NCBI GenBank assembly: GCA_001872605.1
Contig: MNXM01000183.1
Location: 1 to 36,809, forward strand
Reading direction: 5' to 3'
Source of the DNA: Armatimonadetes bacterium CG2_30_59_28
Lineage (GTDB): Bacteria; Armatimonadota; Abditibacteriia; CG2-30-59-28
Length of the DNA: 36,809 bases
How positions within the stretch are numbered: the stretch's first letter is position 1; every line of letters begins with the position of its first letter. The notes beneath the pieces were generated by a model. That model was not told the DNA's origin. It saw only the letters and a program-made list of their open reading frames with translations, and did not search any database. Positions 34,401 through 36,809 of the stretch are shown piece after piece. A program made the position numbers and the translations under genes.

Positions 34401-34949
34401 ATGCCAGCGTGGAATGGTACTGTCCGTCTGTAGAGACCAGATGTCATTATCAGAGAGTTTCAGCCACTGATCTCCACGCGGGGATGCTCCACGAGCGACG
34501 TCCTTCATCTTCTGCGTCGTGATGGTTTGCCCTTCCTTGAGTTCGGGGAGTTCCTTTCCCAGCGGCCAACGGCGAGGAAGCTGCACCCCCTTGAGCATCC
34601 GGTATTCACGCAAATCATCGAACGACCAAATCTCGATGGATACCGTTTCACTGCCGGCGGGGAGAGCGAAAACGATATCCGCCTGCTTGGTCGGTTTCAG
34701 TGAGCGGAAGTAATACTTCCGAATGTCGGATCGCGCCGGAAGCCGCGTCTGGTCGAACATCTCTACGGAATCCGGGACCGTCACCTTGACCTGCGGAGCA
34801 TCCACTGGCAACCGCAGCGCCACCGTGAACATGCGATTGACGCCGACGATATCCGGTTTGTATGCGATCACGGAATCTCCTTTGCCGGGCGCGGCCCAGA
34901 TAAGGATGGTTGGCAAAGCGAGGTAGACGAACGATGCGCGATTTCCCAC
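31467..34949 (-). CDS. Exported heparinase II/III-like polysaccharide lyase
   Basis: A 1160-aa exported protein: GTG start at 34949, signal segment FVYLALPTILIWAAPGKG. A helical toroid spans roughly residues 150-600 (YVHKALVAMCRLAVEYAYLA, ENLFAVWMQGAMDLATRS, YESTGGYNGMHV). The core motif GRPRGHTHDDMLHIGLDAYA (H648, H650, D651/D652) is the conserved heparinase II/III beta-sandwich strand. These lyases cleave heparin-, heparan- or alginate-like uronate polymers. The family normally has 600-800 residues, so the extra C-terminal 350 residues are an added beta-rich region. It is divergent from the UroD-like gene, with a 208-base gap. It differs clearly from the lyase-like protein at 9080-12685. 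Confidence 0.78.
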   Translation of the reverse strand: MGNRASFVYLALPTILIWAAPGKGDSVIAYKPDIVGVNRMFTVALRLPVDAPQVKVTVPDSVEMFDQTRLPARSDIRKYYFRSLKPTKQADIVFALPAGSETVSIEIWSFDDLREYRMLKGVQLPRRWPLGKELPELKEGQTITTQKMKDVARGASPRGDQWLKLSDNDIWSLQTDSTIPRWHWVNVLLGCPIHGAEIYTKGAYYPWLDELSRPIRTYTQAAVPYAWKLKCPVGGELLPSNDFANGDMTSGDFPDDAFGGGVEHKGNRYGIIAEMNQSYCHKLLNVAPLCADGYLTTGDIQYVHKALVAMCRLAVEYAYLATMTQHRHRNSQSQVERLGPAPFSEGPCLVGSGFTVYCIDQPGYQWGHAEAYDKIFPSIEQDEAILPFMRSKGYDIKDHRELRRFIEENLFAVWMQGAMDLATRSNEPYHQRGMARMAESLNYRSGADFMDWLYDGEGKMRTFVTNEFFRDGSPYESTGGYNGMHVVAMGPIIESIEHLRKLRPDTYPDDKYPNLTRSRRYHSVFDYSMDTINIDRTYSRIGDDGAHPRYAKRGKRVWQNGGAAAFEHAYGIFKDPKFAWALANTPGWSPSLEFPYSREEVEAAAAKWPAEWNDASCLKDGYGVAMLRSGKDDNKRSFWMMYGRPRGHTHDDMLHIGLDAYASEILGHLGYPRNWSAWEGNWITQINARQVPFVSMTATPQLFADAGPVHVAEAFAQPFEDRVGSGEGYRVPEDNWQRRLIATVDVSDESFYCIDLYRIFGGKEHWWSLHAQEGEVSTQGLQLASQKTGTLAGADVPYGDEKWLKESGCKKSNYGWRGPMFGFPHLYNVERANPAGVWSADWALEDSDGLHFRLTGVDSDRAEVVLCDGKSPSGGSPYEMKWVLLHREGAMPVQSRFLNVMELYRGEPVLKTVRALSIKPPNDGNTTAVACVVELSSGRIDTIFLAPDAGALCIADGGFRFSGRFGLHSLEKDGRERFALIGGTELTRNGKGIKQESGEYRGEIKEVDRATETITVAPAPANSGALVGKYIFITNPNRRLAYKVLEAEKTTSGIRLRLEYDSKVGTGKVSGHADYRVTSATPFRLRGYRYYHGARLVNAAGTAEYRIHGIDGAAFIDAERHPTATTAKLREEFPIDTWFGVYDYGVGDEVVLPLTAVVRW

Positions 34950-35157
34950 GGCCCGGGCTGGCTCCCTGTGTACTGAGGATCAGACGCTCTCACCGCGTCG
35001 CGCGCTCCCCCTCATCCGGCGAGGTTGGTGGCAACCAGTGTAGCATGATGTCCGCACGGCGGGAAGAGGCGCGCGTTGGCGTTGCTTCACTTGCCCCAAC
35101 GTGGTAACCTTCCACAGCGTGGAGACGTTATCCAACGTGTCAGGGAAGAGGCAGAAG
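34950..35157. promoter_or_regulatory. Divergent intergenic region between lyase and UroD-like gene
   Basis: Both flanking genes must be transcribed outwards from this 208-base gap. CGTTGG near 35073 is inverted as CCAACG near 35096, a possible operator. A minus-strand TACACT box near 35036-35041 could be a -10. No promoter is strong enough to call separately. Confidence 0.35.
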
Positions 35158-36267
35158 ATGACGCACAGACAACCGCTTGATGTCGATCTGGGTAAATTCT
35201 GGAAGGAAAACGAGCGCTGCTTCGGCCGCTTCGACCGCAACAAACCTCGCACTCCAGTCTCCCTGTCGCTGGGTGAGGACTTTATCAAGTGGCGCATGGG
35301 AGTCACCGACCACCCGCGCTACTATCTTGACTTCGACTACCAGCAGCAGACGCGGCTGGCGTGCGGAAAGCTAACCCAGGAGCACATCGGCCTTGCGATG
35401 GGCCCTGGCATCAACCTGGGCACCACCATTGAGTCCATCTTCGGAGGCGAAGTCTTCTTCCCACCCAACGCGCCGCCGTGGATCAAACCGGCTGTCGAGA
35501 CCATCGAGGACGCCAAGCGCCTGCTCCCGGAATTGTCGAAGATCCATCCGCTGACCGCCGGCATCATGCCACGCTGGCTGGAATACCGCGAGCGGTTGCA
35601 GCGGGAATACGACGTCCCCTGCAGAATGGGAGGGGGAGCGCACGGCGGGGCGGAGCTGGCCGTCCTCGTCTGCGGCGCGACAAATTTTTGCTATTGGGCC
35701 AAGGACGACCCGACGTTCGTGAAGGAGTTTGTGACCGAGCTTGCTCGGACGATGATCCGTTGGAACCACGCCGTGCGCAAGGAGACTGGAAACGAAACCT
35801 CAGGACGTTTCAGCATCGCCAACGACAGCGCCACACTGCTGTCCCCCGACGACTACTTTCAGTTCTCCTTCCCGGTTGAGAAGATGTACTACGACGAATT
35901 CGCTCCGGCAGCGAAAGACACGCGTTGCTACCACGCCGACAGCCACATGACGCCTCACCTTCCGGCTCTCCGAGAGCTTGGCGTAACCGACGTGAACCTC
36001 GGGCCACGGGACGACATCGAGGTCATCCGCCGCGCCATGCCCGATACAGTCATCCACGGCCAGGTTCCCCCCATGCTGACCATCAACGGCACACCTGGTG
36101 AGGTTTATGAGCGGTGCTGTTCCGACATCCGGCGCGTCGGAGCCGACGGCGGCCTGGTGCTGACCACCGCCGGTGGCATCTGCGCCGGGTCGTGGGACCA
36201 CCTGCGCGCCTTTATGGCAGCGGCGGTGGATTGTTTGCCGTACCGATCCCGCCGCGGCATCCCGTAA
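35158..36267 (+). CDS. Second UroD-like protein with an HADSH motif
   Basis: A 369-aa protein of the uroporphyrinogen decarboxylase superfamily. It shows the late-barrel region with GVTDVNLGPRDDIEVIRRAM and a closing GLVLTTAGGICAGS. At the position of the H-x-C-G metal motif of MtaA-type enzymes it has YHADSH (H259, D261, H263), so any metal site would be His/Asp rather than His/Cys. The N-terminal region (KFWKENERCFGRFDRNKPRT) differs from classic HemE. The start at 35158 is preceded by GAAGAGG; an upstream GTG at 35101 is possible but lacks a site. The function is unknown; methyl transfer is only a family-level guess. Confidence 0.75.
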   Translation: MTHRQPLDVDLGKFWKENERCFGRFDRNKPRTPVSLSLGEDFIKWRMGVTDHPRYYLDFDYQQQTRLACGKLTQEHIGLAMGPGINLGTTIESIFGGEVFFPPNAPPWIKPAVETIEDAKRLLPELSKIHPLTAGIMPRWLEYRERLQREYDVPCRMGGGAHGGAELAVLVCGATNFCYWAKDDPTFVKEFVTELARTMIRWNHAVRKETGNETSGRFSIANDSATLLSPDDYFQFSFPVEKMYYDEFAPAAKDTRCYHADSHMTPHLPALRELGVTDVNLGPRDDIEVIRRAMPDTVIHGQVPPMLTINGTPGEVYERCCSDIRRVGADGGLVLTTAGGICAGSWDHLRAFMAAAVDCLPYRSRRGIP

Positions 36268-36294
36268 CCTGAAAGCGACGGGGAAACGGAACGG

Positions 36295-36318
36295 GGGATC
36301 GCTACAGCGAGCGATCCC
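36295..36318. terminator. Hairpin between convergent genes
   Basis: GGGATCGCT (36295-36303) pairs perfectly with AGCGATCCC (36310-36318) around a 6-base loop. It lies between the UroD-like gene and the convergent response regulator. There is no T-tract on either side, so it may act as a bidirectional end marker rather than an intrinsic terminator. Confidence 0.45.
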
Positions 36319-36374
36319 TACCCCAATCCGCGAATTCCGCGCAATCTGGCGAACTCTGCGACGAAAGCCGCCGC

Positions 36375-36809
36375 CTAATCCAGCCGGACGAGACCACGCT
36401 TGAGGGCGATCATGACAGCCTGGGTGCGGTCGGCGGCATCCAGCTTTGTCAGGATGGCGTTGACGTGGGTTTTGACGGTGCCTTCGGCAATGAAAAGGGC
36501 GTCTGCAATCTCCTTGTTGCTCTTGCCCTCAGCTATGAGACGCAGCACCTCGGTTTGGCGGGGGGAAAGTTCGGCAGCGGCAACATGACTGGCCAATTTC
36601 AATGCGATGGAAGGGGGGAGAACGGTCTGCCCGTTGTGGACCGCTCGGAGAGAATTCAGCAGTTCGTCACGCGGGGTGTCCTTGAGGAGGTAGGCTTTCG
36701 CGCCCGCTTGGAAGGCACGATGGACGTCTTCGTCATCATCGTAGGTTGTGAGCAGGATGAGACGCGCGGCTGGAACCTTCTCCCGAATCGCGGCAATGGC
36801 GTCGACGCC
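36375..36809 (-). CDS. NarL/LuxR-family response regulator, N-terminus beyond window
   Basis: The minus frame is open to the window edge, giving 144 residues. The visible receiver part includes ARLILLTTYDDDEDVHRAFQ, then AGAKAYLLKDTPRDELLNSL with the conserved K of beta-5 (LLKD) and the T/Y output residues. The phosphorylated aspartate must lie in the missing N-terminal part. The DNA-binding domain is AAELSPRQTEVLRLIAEGKS, NKEIADALFIAEGTVKTHVN, typical LuxR helix-turn-helix. A partner histidine kinase would be expected beyond the edge. Confidence 0.93.
   Translation of the reverse strand, partial: GVDAIAAIREKVPAARLILLTTYDDDEDVHRAFQAGAKAYLLKDTPRDELLNSLRAVHNGQTVLPPSIALKLASHVAAAELSPRQTEVLRLIAEGKSNKEIADALFIAEGTVKTHVNAILTKLDAADRTQAVMIALKRGLVRLD

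Overview
This is a bacterial window of roughly 60% GC. It combines a morphogenesis and housekeeping block (mreB, mreC, mreD, radC, maf), a thiamine thiazole cluster, very large exported carbohydrate-active proteins, two uroporphyrinogen-decarboxylase-like (UroD-like) proteins, a Gfo/Idh/MocA oxidoreductase and a DegT-type aminotransferase. Several genes appear to start with TTG or GTG. The mix resembles Armatimonadota or a similar polysaccharide-degrading environmental lineage. That placement is inference from gene content; no rRNA or other phylogenetic marker was available.

Layout. (1) 1-996 has no gene but is packed with inverted-repeat elements of at least three families plus a perfect 27-bp-arm hairpin. 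(2) 997-3090 holds a DegT-family aminotransferase whose 3' end runs into an antisense IS66 transposase remnant. Beyond the remnant lie fragments of an alpha-L-fucosidase and a frameshifted discoidin-like domain. (3) 3139-12685 has three consecutive exported proteins of 726, 1199 and about 1201 aa: a clan-A-like glycosidase, a GH42-like protein and a heparinase/lyase-like protein. (4) 12715-15164 (minus) holds a radical SAM protein of the spore-photoproduct-lyase type, split by one extra base, followed by a UroD-like protein. (5) 15409-16512 is a DUF362 protein behind a promoter and a terminator-like hairpin. (6) 16811-22192 (minus) is a gene string in the order mreB paralogue, DUF4321, maf, radC, mreB, mreC, mreD, followed upstream by a tRNA-Leu(UAA) with its own promoter. 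(7) 22646-24133 is a Gfo/Idh/MocA oxidoreductase next to two truncated gene ends. (8) 24251-27637 is a 1128-aa exported multidomain glycosidase-like protein. (9) 27865-31457 is thiO-thiS-thiG-thiE plus a nitroreductase. (10) 31467-34949 (minus) is a 1160-aa heparinase II/III-like protein, diverging from a second UroD-like protein. The window ends inside a NarL/LuxR-type response regulator.

How it fits together. The exported enzymes look like a dispersed polysaccharide-utilisation set, probably acting on uronate-, fucose- or galactose-containing glycans, with the Gfo/Idh/MocA protein perhaps handling released sugars. The mre block serves cell-wall elongation. ThiO, ThiS, ThiG and ThiE make the thiazole half of thiamine and join it to the pyrimidine half.

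The most unusual structural signal is a set of small inverted-repeat elements, including a family ending in TATACTCGTTA. One copy supplies the stop codon of mreD. Decayed IS66, fucosidase, discoidin and GH2 pieces show that the carbohydrate loci have been extensively rearranged.
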